In this document: one piece after another, positions 37,883 through 46,128 of the stretch
Position numbering within the stretch: position 1 is the stretch's first letter
How the letters are laid out: each line of letters opens with the position of its first letter
From: Verrucomicrobiota bacterium
Lineage (GTDB): Bacteria; Verrucomicrobiota; Verrucomicrobiia; Verrucomicrobiales; DEV007
Reading direction: 5' to 3'
NCBI GenBank assembly: GCA_030625775.1
Contig: DAOUQC010000001.1
Coordinates: forward strand, 123,788 to 187,787
DNA: 64,000 nucleotides
Program-made: the position numbers and the translations under genes
Notes under the pieces: generated by a model
Seen by the model: only the letters and a program-made list of their open reading frames with translations
What the model was told of the DNA's origin: nothing
Databases searched by the model: none

Positions 37883-38569
37883 TCACGCTCTGCTCACCAA
37901 ATCGACTAGTTCTATGACCTCGATTGCTCTTAAATTGTCGACCACCCGGTCAGCCAGGTCGACGAAGGTGTCAGCGGGGTGGGTGGTGGTGATCGCGATG
38001 GTTTTCATTCCGGCAGCTTTGCCGGCTTGGATGCCGGCGTGGGCGTCTTCGAAGACCACACAATATTTGGGTTGCCGGTTGATTTTGTTGGCAGCGATGA
38101 GGAAAACTTCGGGGTCGGGTTTGCCTTTTTGCACATCTTCGGAGGCGGTGATGGCTTGAAAGTAGCCGCTGAGGCCGATGAGTTCCATCGAGGCTTCGAT
38201 ATTTTTGTGGGGTGTGGAGGAGCCGACTGAGCAGGGGATATTGTGATCGCGCAGCTGTTGCAATAGGGTTTCGACGCCATCCAGAGCCCGCAGTCCATCC
38301 CGGAAGATCAACTCGCGGTAGAGTTCTTCTTTTTCATCTGCGAGTTTTCGGATTGTATCGTTGTCGCCGGCGTTGGCCCACTGGAATAAGTCGGGGATAA
38401 TCTGTTCGTTGCGCATGCCAAAACTTTCAGAAAAAAGTTTTTCAGTCATCGGGCGGCCGATTTTTTCAGCCAGCAGGAACCAGCTTTCGCGGTGCTGGTC
38501 GTGGCTGTCGATCACCACGCCATCCCAGTCAAAAACGGCTCCGATAAGCGTTTCGCATTGGGCTATCAT
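37883..38569 (-). CDS. HAD-superfamily phosphatase (beta-phosphoglucomutase-like)
   Basis: 228 residues, cytosolic. Motif I FDWDGVVIDS carries the nucleophile and acid aspartates (Asp14 and Asp16). The helical cap follows. Motif II is in CSVGSSTPHKNIE, motif III Lys in QKGKPDPEVFLIA, and motif IV acidic residues in VVFEDAHAGIQAGKAAGM. This is the layout of the beta-phosphoglucomutase/phosphatase group, which acts on sugar phosphates; the exact substrate cannot be told. A GGGGA about 8 bp upstream supports ATG 38569. Single gene, convergent with the cassette. Confidence 0.93.
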   Translation of the reverse strand: MIAQCETLIGAVFDWDGVVIDSHDQHRESWFLLAEKIGRPMTEKLFSESFGMRNEQIIPDLFQWANAGDNDTIRKLADEKEELYRELIFRDGLRALDGVETLLQQLRDHNIPCSVGSSTPHKNIEASMELIGLSGYFQAITASEDVQKGKPDPEVFLIAANKINRQPKYCVVFEDAHAGIQAGKAAGMKTIAITTTHPADTFVDLADRVVDNLRAIEVIELVDLVSRA

Positions 38570-38646
38570 ATGGGTCCCCTTTGAGAAATCTTGTAAAATG
38601 AGATTTCAACTTCGTTTTACAATGTGACTTGCAGCCGAGTGGAAGC

Positions 38647-40182
38647 TTACTTCAGATTCTGTAACTGACTGATGCCGTATTTACTCAACTGCTGGTTGAT
38701 GGCCAGAGCCATGCGGGCATCGAGGTAAATGACTTTCGGGTGGTCTTCGAATTCGATTTTGTGCAGTCCCTGGGCATTGGGTTTTTTGAAAGCTTCTGCC
38801 AGATCACCGATGGCATTGATTTTCTGGCCGTTGACTTGGGTGATGATGATGGATCCGAAACCTTCGTAGCCGATGGTGGCTGGCGTTTTCACTACCTGGC
38901 TGAGGAAGACGATTTTTTTGCGGCCTTCTTTTTCGTAAGGCTCGGGATTGGCCTGGGCATGCACCAGATTCAGCGGGCCGCGTGTGGGCCATTTGTCTCC
39001 CCAGAACTTGAGGTAGGGCAGGGTCAATTCCTGAAAAATCAAACCTCCCAGAATCATGAAGCGTGGGCCGCGGTCGAACATGTAAGGGTCAACCAGGTAG
39101 TCGCTTGGTTTTTTGCGTAACAAGGCGAATTCAAGATCGATGGCTTTGCCGTCACGGATGATGTGCATTTTCACTTTGTCACCGACATTGGATGAGCCAC
39201 GAACGAGATGACTGAAGTTGATTTTACCGTATTTTTCATCGATATAATTGCCGCGAGAATCGATGTTGTGGCCGTTGATGCTCATGATAATATCCCCTTC
39301 TTTCACACCTCCTTTACCGGCAGAGCTGTCGTCAATGACCCGGCGAACAAAGACGCCGCCTTTTTTATCGCTGATTTGGGTGAACTTGCGCAGCTGTTCA
39401 TCCAGGGTCTGGGCATAACCCAGTCCAAGATTGGGAAAACCTTTGTAGTCACCGTCCTTCAGGTCATCGAGGAAGTGTTTGATGATGGATGAAGGCAGCA
39501 GGTTGCTGGTTTGTTCCTTGGAGCTGTAGCTCAGCAGCAGGCCGGCCAGATTGCCGTCCTTGACTACCGGCAGGGTGAAACTGTTGGCATGATATTGAAG
39601 GGAACCTTTCACCTGGTAAGTCAGTAGCTGGGAGCCGGGGATGAAGTAGTTGCCAACGGCTACGCGCAGCACTTTGACATCGGTCGTGACACTGTTGCCG
39701 TTATCTTCGACCTGCCATATTTCCAGATTATCTCCTGCGACAACTGTGTCATCGAGTTTCAATGGCACCAGTTTGTCGAGAATTTTCGACTTGGCATCGA
39801 TCGGTTCGAGCAGAGCCAGATTGGCCTCGTAATCAAGGCCGACGATTTTGGCCGGGGTTTTTTCCCCAGTCCCAGTCAGCTCGAGTTCGATGTAGGTGGA
39901 GTTCTCAACCAACTCTGCGGTGGTCAGCACGCGTTTGCCGGTGATGAAGGCTCCCAGGCCACGCCGTGGGGTGGGGGCACCTTTTTCCCAGGGGCGAATG
40001 AAATTATAACGTTGCAGGGTGGCGTTGATACGCACCAATGAACTTGATGGAGAGGGAACAATTTCGACTGCAATTTTAGGAGTTTTTTTCGCAGCTTTGT
40101 CATCCTTGGCGTGAAGGATAGGCGAAAAATGGGTAACAAGCAGCAGGCTTGTCAGGAGATAAGTGAGTGAATATTTGTGCAT
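38647..40182 (-). CDS. Catalytically degenerate HtrA/trypsin-like paralogue with PDZ domain
   Basis: 511 residues from ATG 40182 with a signal peptide (YSLTYLLTSLLLVTHFSPILHA). The trypsin-like domain aligns by eye with the neighbouring active protease. The catalytic His position is Glu90 (LTTAELVE against LTNAHVVS) and the Asp position is Asn121 (ANLALLE against CDLALLE). A Ser remains at ANS-FTLPVV but the GNSGGP oxyanion loop is gone. A PDZ domain (GGVKEGDIIMSINGHNIDSRG) and a second degenerate PDZ follow. It should therefore bind, not cut, and probably acts in the envelope as a binding partner or regulator of the next gene's product. Confidence 0.85.
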   Translation of the reverse strand: MHKYSLTYLLTSLLLVTHFSPILHAKDDKAAKKTPKIAVEIVPSPSSSLVRINATLQRYNFIRPWEKGAPTPRRGLGAFITGKRVLTTAELVENSTYIELELTGTGEKTPAKIVGLDYEANLALLEPIDAKSKILDKLVPLKLDDTVVAGDNLEIWQVEDNGNSVTTDVKVLRVAVGNYFIPGSQLLTYQVKGSLQYHANSFTLPVVKDGNLAGLLLSYSSKEQTSNLLPSSIIKHFLDDLKDGDYKGFPNLGLGYAQTLDEQLRKFTQISDKKGGVFVRRVIDDSSAGKGGVKEGDIIMSINGHNIDSRGNYIDEKYGKINFSHLVRGSSNVGDKVKMHIIRDGKAIDLEFALLRKKPSDYLVDPYMFDRGPRFMILGGLIFQELTLPYLKFWGDKWPTRGPLNLVHAQANPEPYEKEGRKKIVFLSQVVKTPATIGYEGFGSIIITQVNGQKINAIGDLAEAFKKPNAQGLHKIEFEDHPKVIYLDARMALAINQQLSKYGISQLQNLK

Positions 40183-40234
40183 GACAGGAAAAGAGATGGG
40201 TGAATTCGGGGCTATAAACGGAGTAGTTGGAAGG

Positions 40235-41842
40235 CTATTTTTTTTCAGCTTTTTCACGAGCCTTGGCCAGGGCCTTGCTTTCCAAAATGAGAGGTTTCTC
40301 GATGAAGTGGTCATAGCCCACATTGTATTTGTTCATGATGCGTTTGTGTGCGGCCTGGGCTTTGGCTCGCTCCATCACCAGGGGGCGCCCTTCACCCAGC
40401 AGGCGGATGACGTGGTAGTTTTCCTGCCCTTCTTCATGGGCATCACCGTTTAAAGCGTCGTGCACATCCTGAAGGGTGTGAATTTTTTTACCGTTAACCT
40501 CATCGACGATTTGTTTAGTGTAAGGTTGCAGGTGGGTATTGACTGAATCAGGCAATACCGCTGTCAGGATCACGGGTTCCGGGCGTTCGATGTAAAGTTC
40601 TTCGCGACTGAAGTAGCTGTAAACGTAGCGGGCTTTTAGATTCCCTATGCCAAAAGAACTCATGAGCTCGCGGTCAAGGGGTTGGAACTGCAAACCGGCA
40701 AAGAGCACGAAATTCGGCTTTTTATCATAGTGATTCGCCTGAATGAGGTAGGGGATGAAGCGTTGCAATTCGACTTTGATTTCCTGTTCCTTGTGGTCGC
40801 GAAGAATTTTCAGGGTGACGGTGTCACCGACAAATTTGCGTTCGACGATTTCGTTGAGGTTGATGCGCTCACCGTCGATGGTGACAAAACCATCACTGGC
40901 GATATCGTAACCATCGATCGACAACAGGACATCGCCGGTTTTTAAGACGCCACCCGCTGATCCTGCTTTGTCTGCGATAGTAACCATCACTCCCTTGCCG
41001 TCATTTTTCAAACCAAGGGCAAGGCGTTGGGCCGGGTTCAGTAGATTGATGGTTTGGGTGGCCATGTCGACGTAGTAATCATACACGCCATCATCAACGT
41101 CCTTGAGGAAACGATTGATCACCGGTACAGGAATCATGTAAGCGGTGTTTTGAGCAGTGGATCCGGAATAACCCTGGAAGGCTACACCGACCACTTTGTT
41201 GTCCTGCAACACAGGGCCGCCACTGTTGCCGGGATTGATCGCTGCATCGACCTGGATGGTGAGATGGAAATCCACGCCGGAGTGGGTGTAAGGACGGAAA
41301 TCGATCCGGGAAACCACTCCGCGGGTGACCGAGATGCGTTCTCCCCCGATCGGGTATCCCACCGCAATGACGGTAGTATTCAGTTTTGGAGTACCGCCGA
41401 ATTTAAGCGGCTTCACATTTTCAAAAGGGGTGGGGTCTTCCAATTCGAGCAGAGCGAGGTCACAATCGTGAGCTGCAAAGAGCACCCGGGCTTTGTAGGG
41501 CTCGGGGCGATCCATTTTTTTGATGTAGATCAGCCGTCGGTTGCTGACCACATGGGCATTGGTGAGGAAGCGGTTTTTTCCGATCAAAAAACCTGTGCCG
41601 ACTCCGCTGCCCAGACCACCTATATTCCAGGGGACGCGGTAGTTGCGGTTTTCGACTTCAACCTCGATGCGGACGATGGCATCAAATTCAACCTTGGAAA
41701 CATCGGCTTGAACGGATGGGGGAGGTGGGATGTTGATCTCTTTCTTTTTGTCCTGGGCGCTGAGCGGAGTGATGAGAAAAAAAGCGCAGAAACAGGCGAA
41801 AATCGTGATGATGGAGAATGGGGAACGGGCGAATGTGGTCAT
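40235..41842 (-). CDS. HtrA/Deg-like periplasmic serine protease with PDZ domains
   Basis: 535 residues with a signal peptide (FSIITIFACFCAFFLITPLSA). The catalytic triad is complete: His97 in LTNAHVVSN, Asp128 in CDLALLELE and Ser207 in NPGNSGGPVLQ. TRGVVSRID and a PDZ domain (GGVLKTGDVLLSIDGYDIASDG) follow, then a longer C-terminal region ending in a basic, Ala-rich tail. HtrA proteases degrade misfolded envelope proteins. The upstream position and 52 bp spacing to the degenerate paralogue suggest co-transcription of an active/inactive pair that arose by duplication. Confidence 0.93.
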   Translation of the reverse strand: MTTFARSPFSIITIFACFCAFFLITPLSAQDKKKEINIPPPPSVQADVSKVEFDAIVRIEVEVENRNYRVPWNIGGLGSGVGTGFLIGKNRFLTNAHVVSNRRLIYIKKMDRPEPYKARVLFAAHDCDLALLELEDPTPFENVKPLKFGGTPKLNTTVIAVGYPIGGERISVTRGVVSRIDFRPYTHSGVDFHLTIQVDAAINPGNSGGPVLQDNKVVGVAFQGYSGSTAQNTAYMIPVPVINRFLKDVDDGVYDYYVDMATQTINLLNPAQRLALGLKNDGKGVMVTIADKAGSAGGVLKTGDVLLSIDGYDIASDGFVTIDGERINLNEIVERKFVGDTVTLKILRDHKEQEIKVELQRFIPYLIQANHYDKKPNFVLFAGLQFQPLDRELMSSFGIGNLKARYVYSYFSREELYIERPEPVILTAVLPDSVNTHLQPYTKQIVDEVNGKKIHTLQDVHDALNGDAHEEGQENYHVIRLLGEGRPLVMERAKAQAAHKRIMNKYNVGYDHFIEKPLILESKALAKAREKAEKK

Positions 41843-42036
41843 ATTAAATCTATAGGGATCAAATCAGCAGGGCTGGGAAGTCTAAAGTGTAGGGAGAGGA
41901 GAAAAAAAGTCAATGTTGATGAAAAGTCTATATTTAGAGCGGGCTGACTTGCGTGTTTTGTCTATATAGAAAGACAAGGCGCATGAATCGCTACCGGCTT
42001 GGATAGCGGTGACGGTGGCGATTGCGAGGAGGGGGA

Positions 42037-43152
42037 TCAAACGTTGAAGAGAAATTCAACCACATCACCATCCTTGACGACGTATTCCTTGCCTTCACTG
42101 CGCAGCTTCCCGGCGTCGCGGGCAGCGGCTCGCGAGCCACATTCGATCAGGTCATCGTAGGCGATGATTTCTGCGCGGATGAATCCGCGTTCAAAATCGG
42201 TGTGAATGACACCGGCAGCCTGGGGGGCTTTGGCTCCTGTCGGGATGGTCCAGGCGCGGGTTTCTTGTTCACCGGTGGTGATATAAGTGCGCAAACCGAG
42301 TAGCTGATAAACGCCTTGGATCAGATTGGCTCCGCCGGAAGTTTCCACGCCCATGTCGGCGAGAAATTCGAGGCATTCCTCGGGGCTGAGATCGATCAGT
42401 TCTTCTTCGATGCGGGCTGAGATGACAACGGCTTCAGCGTTGTGGGATTCGGTGGCAAATTTACGCACGGCACTGACAAAAGCGTGGGAGTCAGGGTTTT
42501 TCTGGGCCTCACCGAGTTCGTCTTCGTGTACGTTGCAGGCGAAGATGGTGGGTTTGGCGCTGAGCAGGTAAAATTCTTGCATCAATTTGCGCTCGTCGTC
42601 ATTGAGGTCGGCGGTCAGGGCAGGTTTGCCTTGGTCAAGGTGAGGCAGTAATTTGGTGATTAGGTCCACTTCCGCTTTAGACTCCTTGTCACCGCTGCGT
42701 GCTTTTTTCTCGCGGGATGTTTTGCGTTTTTCCAGTGTTGCCAGATCACAGAGCACTAATTCGGCATTGATGATCTCGATGTCACGCAGTGGATCGACCG
42801 AGCCGAGTTCGTGAATGATGTCGTCGTTTTCAAAACAACGCACCACCTGGATGATGGCGTCCACCTCGCGGATGTGGGAGAGGAACTGGTTGCCGAGTCC
42901 TGCGCCTTGCGAAGCGCCTTCGACGAGTCCGGCGATGTCGACAAATTCGATGGCCGTTGGGATCACCTTGGTGGAGTTGGAAAGTTTGCTCAGCACCTCA
43001 AGCCGCTCATCGGGCACGGTGACGATTCCCACATTGGGATCGATGGTGCAAAAAGGATAATTTGCGGCCTGCGCTTTCTGAGAGCGTGTGACTGCGTTGA
43101 AAAGAGTGGATTTGCCTACATTCGGGAGGCCGACGATTCCTGCTTTGAGCAT
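42037..43152 (-). CDS. ychF: Redox-regulated ribosome-binding ATPase YchF
   Basis: 371 residues from ATG 43152. An Obg-like P-loop ATPase that binds ribosomes and is linked to oxidative-stress control. P-loop GLPNVGKST is at 8-16, DxxG is in FVDIAGLVEGASQGAGLGNQFL, and the ATP-specific NxxE motif (not NKxD) is in FACNVHEDEL. The C-terminal TGS domain includes TEFERGFIRAE-like IHTDFERGFIRAEI and KEYVVKDGDVVEFLFNV. The frame is open to 43173, but the ATG at MLKAGIVGLPNVG is the family start. Confidence 0.97.
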   Translation of the reverse strand: MLKAGIVGLPNVGKSTLFNAVTRSQKAQAANYPFCTIDPNVGIVTVPDERLEVLSKLSNSTKVIPTAIEFVDIAGLVEGASQGAGLGNQFLSHIREVDAIIQVVRCFENDDIIHELGSVDPLRDIEIINAELVLCDLATLEKRKTSREKKARSGDKESKAEVDLITKLLPHLDQGKPALTADLNDDERKLMQEFYLLSAKPTIFACNVHEDELGEAQKNPDSHAFVSAVRKFATESHNAEAVVISARIEEELIDLSPEECLEFLADMGVETSGGANLIQGVYQLLGLRTYITTGEQETRAWTIPTGAKAPQAAGVIHTDFERGFIRAEIIAYDDLIECGSRAAARDAGKLRSEGKEYVVKDGDVVEFLFNV

Positions 43153-43190
43153 GCGCGGACAATATAGGATCAACTAGGAATTATCAATTA

Positions 43191-43211
43191 GGAATTGGGA
43201 ATTGGGAATTG
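43191..43211. repeat. Heptanucleotide tandem repeat (GGAATTG)x3
   Basis: Three exact 7 bp units GGAATTG in the 74 bp gap between ychF and the sialate O-acetylesterase gene. The preceding bases (AGGAATTATCAATTA) contain partial units. A second 7 bp-unit tract of different sequence lies at 61158. Simple tandem repeats of this size can vary in copy number; no function is implied. Confidence 0.7.
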
Positions 43212-43226
43212 AAATATTTTAGGGGC

Positions 43227-44831
43227 TTATTGTTTCTTGTCGAAAGTTTTCCAATCATCGGTGCGGAAGGGGGAGGCGGGCAGGCCCTCTTTGTTGGAAA
43301 AATTGGGGTTCTCAGGATTGTTGCTCCAGGCGTAACGCACGGCTTGTGGATTTTTCACCTTTGGGCTGCTGACGATGACCGATCCTTTGCCATCGATGCG
43401 TGCTTCGGCATTTACAAATTTTTCATCCTCTCCGGCGATGGTGAAATGTCTCAGCGCTTTGCTGTCTTTGTTCGACAGGCCACTGCCGACGTGATCGAAT
43501 TCGAGGACGAGGGCTTTGCCTTTCATTTGCATCGATTTATAAATGGGTCCGGAATAGACAATGTTTTTTCTGTAGGTATTGGCCCGGGCAAAACGGGCCA
43601 GCCGGTCGCCGACAATTCGTTTGTTCTGGGGATGAATATCATCCGGATTGCCGACATCAATCGTGACCACCATGCCGGTATTTTTTCCCTGTTGCCAGAT
43701 TTGCAACATTTGCTCGCGAATAATCGGCCAGCCATCGGGATCTCCACCAGCGAAGTTGGGCAACTGCACCTGGTAAAAAGGAAAGTCGCGCCGTTGATCC
43801 CCTGGTGTTTTTTTTGCCCAGTCGGCGCGCCAACCGGAGATGAGTGCCAGCATGAGGTTTCTATAAGCAGCGGCCTTGGGTGCGGTAGTTGCGTTGGATT
43901 CACCCTGGGACCAGACCACTCCGGCGACGGCGTAAGGTTGCAGGGGGGCGATCATGCCGTTGTAAAAACCGGCGGGTTGTTTCGGGTGTTCGAGGCCCAT
44001 GGGTTCGCGGGGTTCTATATCCGTTAAAGATTTTCCCGCCAGTTCTGCGGCCTTCACTTTCTGCGTCCACTCCGCGAGCGCTATGTCATAGATTTTTTTG
44101 GCTTCCGGGTAACGGGCAAGGCTGCCTTTAAAACCTCTGAGCAAATCCGCTGCTGCAGGATCATTCTCGAGTGTGTCTTTGGAAATCCAACAAGAGGCGT
44201 TGGTGCCTCCCCAATTCGCATGAATCAAACCCACAGGAACCTTTAAGTCGCGATGAAGGGTGTGGCCAAAGTAGAAGCCGGTGCCGGAAAAGCCGTTGAC
44301 GGTCTCTTTCGTGCATTTTGCCCAGGATGCCTTGATGCTGGACTGGGCCTGGTTTTTTCCAGACAAGGGAACTTTGAATAAACGAATGGTTTCGAATTTT
44401 CCTGCCCTGGCGTCTTCGATGATGTCTTTTTTGTCCACCATGCCTCCCATGCTGCGTGCCATGTTGGATTGACCTGCACAGAGCCAGACTTCACCGACGA
44501 GCAGGTCTTTGATCACCAGTGATTTGCTTCCTGCAGATACAGACAGTGTGCGTGGCTCGGCACTCGCAGAAAGTGGGTCGAGCAGGATCACCCACTTTCC
44601 GTCAGCTTGTGTGGTGCTTGTTTTTGTTTGTCCGCCAAACCGAATTCGTACTTTTTCACCGGCATCTGCACTTCCCCACACGGGCACGGCTTGTCCTTGT
44701 TGCAGGATGGCGTGATCGGTGAAGAGTGGGTGGAGTTGGAGTTCGGCTTGTGATAGGCAGGTCAATACGCAAAGAATAGCGATTGAGAGCCGGGCGATTT
44801 TTGCCTGATAGTGCGGTTGCTTAAAGCTCAT
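43227..44831 (-). CDS. Secreted sialate O-acetylesterase
   Basis: Removes O-acetyl groups from sialic acids or other sugars. 534 residues with a signal peptide (IARLSIAILCVLTCLSQAEL). The N-terminal beta domain LHPLFTDHAILQQGQAVPVWGSADAGEKV is characteristic of the family. The nucleophile is Ser122 in WLCAGQSNM, VVWSQGESNA gives the second conserved block, and DDIHPQNKRIVGDRLARFA carries the Asp-x-x-His pair. A C-terminal galactose-binding-like segment follows. GGAAG 5 bp before the ATG is a good ribosome binding site. In verrucomicrobia such esterases commonly accompany polysaccharide-degrading enzymes. Confidence 0.95.
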   Translation of the reverse strand: MSFKQPHYQAKIARLSIAILCVLTCLSQAELQLHPLFTDHAILQQGQAVPVWGSADAGEKVRIRFGGQTKTSTTQADGKWVILLDPLSASAEPRTLSVSAGSKSLVIKDLLVGEVWLCAGQSNMARSMGGMVDKKDIIEDARAGKFETIRLFKVPLSGKNQAQSSIKASWAKCTKETVNGFSGTGFYFGHTLHRDLKVPVGLIHANWGGTNASCWISKDTLENDPAAADLLRGFKGSLARYPEAKKIYDIALAEWTQKVKAAELAGKSLTDIEPREPMGLEHPKQPAGFYNGMIAPLQPYAVAGVVWSQGESNATTAPKAAAYRNLMLALISGWRADWAKKTPGDQRRDFPFYQVQLPNFAGGDPDGWPIIREQMLQIWQQGKNTGMVVTIDVGNPDDIHPQNKRIVGDRLARFARANTYRKNIVYSGPIYKSMQMKGKALVLEFDHVGSGLSNKDSKALRHFTIAGEDEKFVNAEARIDGKGSVIVSSPKVKNPQAVRYAWSNNPENPNFSNKEGLPASPFRTDDWKTFDKKQ

Positions 44832-44925
44832 GGTCTTCCGTAGTCAAAAATTGAAGGCCGTCAGTATCAGGGGAATCTTGAAAGCAGTAGACATGAAGGA
44901 CAAAGGGGGATGGGGGAGTGATATT

Positions 44926-46128
44926 TTAAAGGTGACTGAGAGCGTTGTCTCGCTCTATAAGAGGTAAGGATATGGCTTTACCCCCTTGTCGGTGGGATTC
45001 AAAGACGGCGCAGCACATCTCTACTGTTAGTAGTGCTTCGTGTGCATTACAAAGTGGCTCGCGATCGGAATCGCAGGCGGCGATCAAATCTTTTACCCCG
45101 GCCGTGTGATCCATTACCTGAGAAATTAGTTTGGAGTGGGTTTCCGGTTTTCCGACTCCTGCAGTGGTGATGGGGATCCAGGGGCGTGCCTGGCTCGTGG
45201 GCGAAAAAGGGTTGCCGGGTAAAAGATGAGCCACGGGGTTCTTGTCACATCCGATGTTGATGATTCCTTCGCTACCCACTAATTGCAAGCCGAAGCCGAG
45301 TCCCTTGGTGCCATCATTTGCAATGGAGTCGAAGTAGGCGACAACATTTTTTGACATCACGTAGCGTGCGTGCAATTCATTTCCGGCCAAGGGGCCCAGA
45401 CCTTCAGGGCCGTCGATTACGTCTTTTTTCGTGACAAGCTTTCCGTCTCGAAGGATGACAGCAGAGCAGGATTTGGCTTCACCGCTAAAATAACTCATTA
45501 AGTTTATCACATGAGTTCCGAGTACCCAAAGGTCTTCGCAGCCACCACGGCGGTCACCTTTCCCGCGCCCGCGAATTTCCAGTAAACGACCGATTTTTCC
45601 ATCGGCAATCAGTTGGTCGATAATCTTCAAGGTCGGGTGATAGCGATTGCGATGAGCTACGGCAATTTTAGCACCATGCTTTTTACTGGCAGCGATCAAC
45701 TGATCGGCTTCTCCCGGATTGCGGACAAAAGGTTTTTCGACATAGATGCCTTTGACGCCAGCTTCAATTGCAGCCAGGGCCATGTCGCGATGCTGGTCGG
45801 CATGTCGTGGAGAAACGGTGACGAATTCCGGCTTTACTTCAGCCAGCATTTTGCGGTAATCGGTGAAACCTTTTTCAGCGGGGAGCTTCAATTTTTTCAG
45901 TTCCTTGGCCAGGCCGGAAGCATCGCCGTCAGCAAGGCCGACGATCTCGGTTTGAGGAAGTTTCAGCCAGACGGTATCAAGCCCGTGACCAAAATCGCCG
46001 CGACCCGAATGGCCGATCACTGCTACGCGGCGTTTTGCGGTCTGGGCGATTGCAGGATGGCTGAGGGCCATCAGGGTGCCTGATGCAGTGGTGATAAATG
46101 AACGACGCTTGATTAATTTTTTTGTCAT
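44926..46128 (-). CDS. Gfo/Idh/MocA-family oxidoreductase, Tat-exported
   Basis: 400 residues from ATG 46128. The N-terminus has a twin-arginine-like signal (KRRSFITTASGTLMALSHP). The Rossmann domain starts RRVAVIGHSGRGDFGHG and binds NAD(P). The sugar-oxidoreductase signature GIYVEKPFVRNPGEADQL contains the EKP lysine, and AVAHRNRYHP follows. Family members oxidise or reduce sugars and inositols. Export of such a protein is typical of planctomycetes and verrucomicrobia. The ATG overlaps the stop of the FAD-dependent oxidoreductase gene (ATGA), so the pair forms one translational unit and may act on the same sugar. Confidence 0.93.
   Translation of the reverse strand: MTKKLIKRRSFITTASGTLMALSHPAIAQTAKRRVAVIGHSGRGDFGHGLDTVWLKLPQTEIVGLADGDASGLAKELKKLKLPAEKGFTDYRKMLAEVKPEFVTVSPRHADQHRDMALAAIEAGVKGIYVEKPFVRNPGEADQLIAASKKHGAKIAVAHRNRYHPTLKIIDQLIADGKIGRLLEIRGRGKGDRRGGCEDLWVLGTHVINLMSYFSGEAKSCSAVILRDGKLVTKKDVIDGPEGLGPLAGNELHARYVMSKNVVAYFDSIANDGTKGLGFGLQLVGSEGIINIGCDKNPVAHLLPGNPFSPTSQARPWIPITTAGVGKPETHSKLISQVMDHTAGVKDLIAACDSDREPLCNAHEALLTVEMCCAVFESHRQGGKAISLPLIERDNALSHL

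Noticed and set aside
41958-41977. TTGTCT ... AGACAA inverted repeat upstream of the HtrA-like gene
   Set aside because: Six base pairs with an 8-base AT-rich loop are expected by chance in a gap this size.
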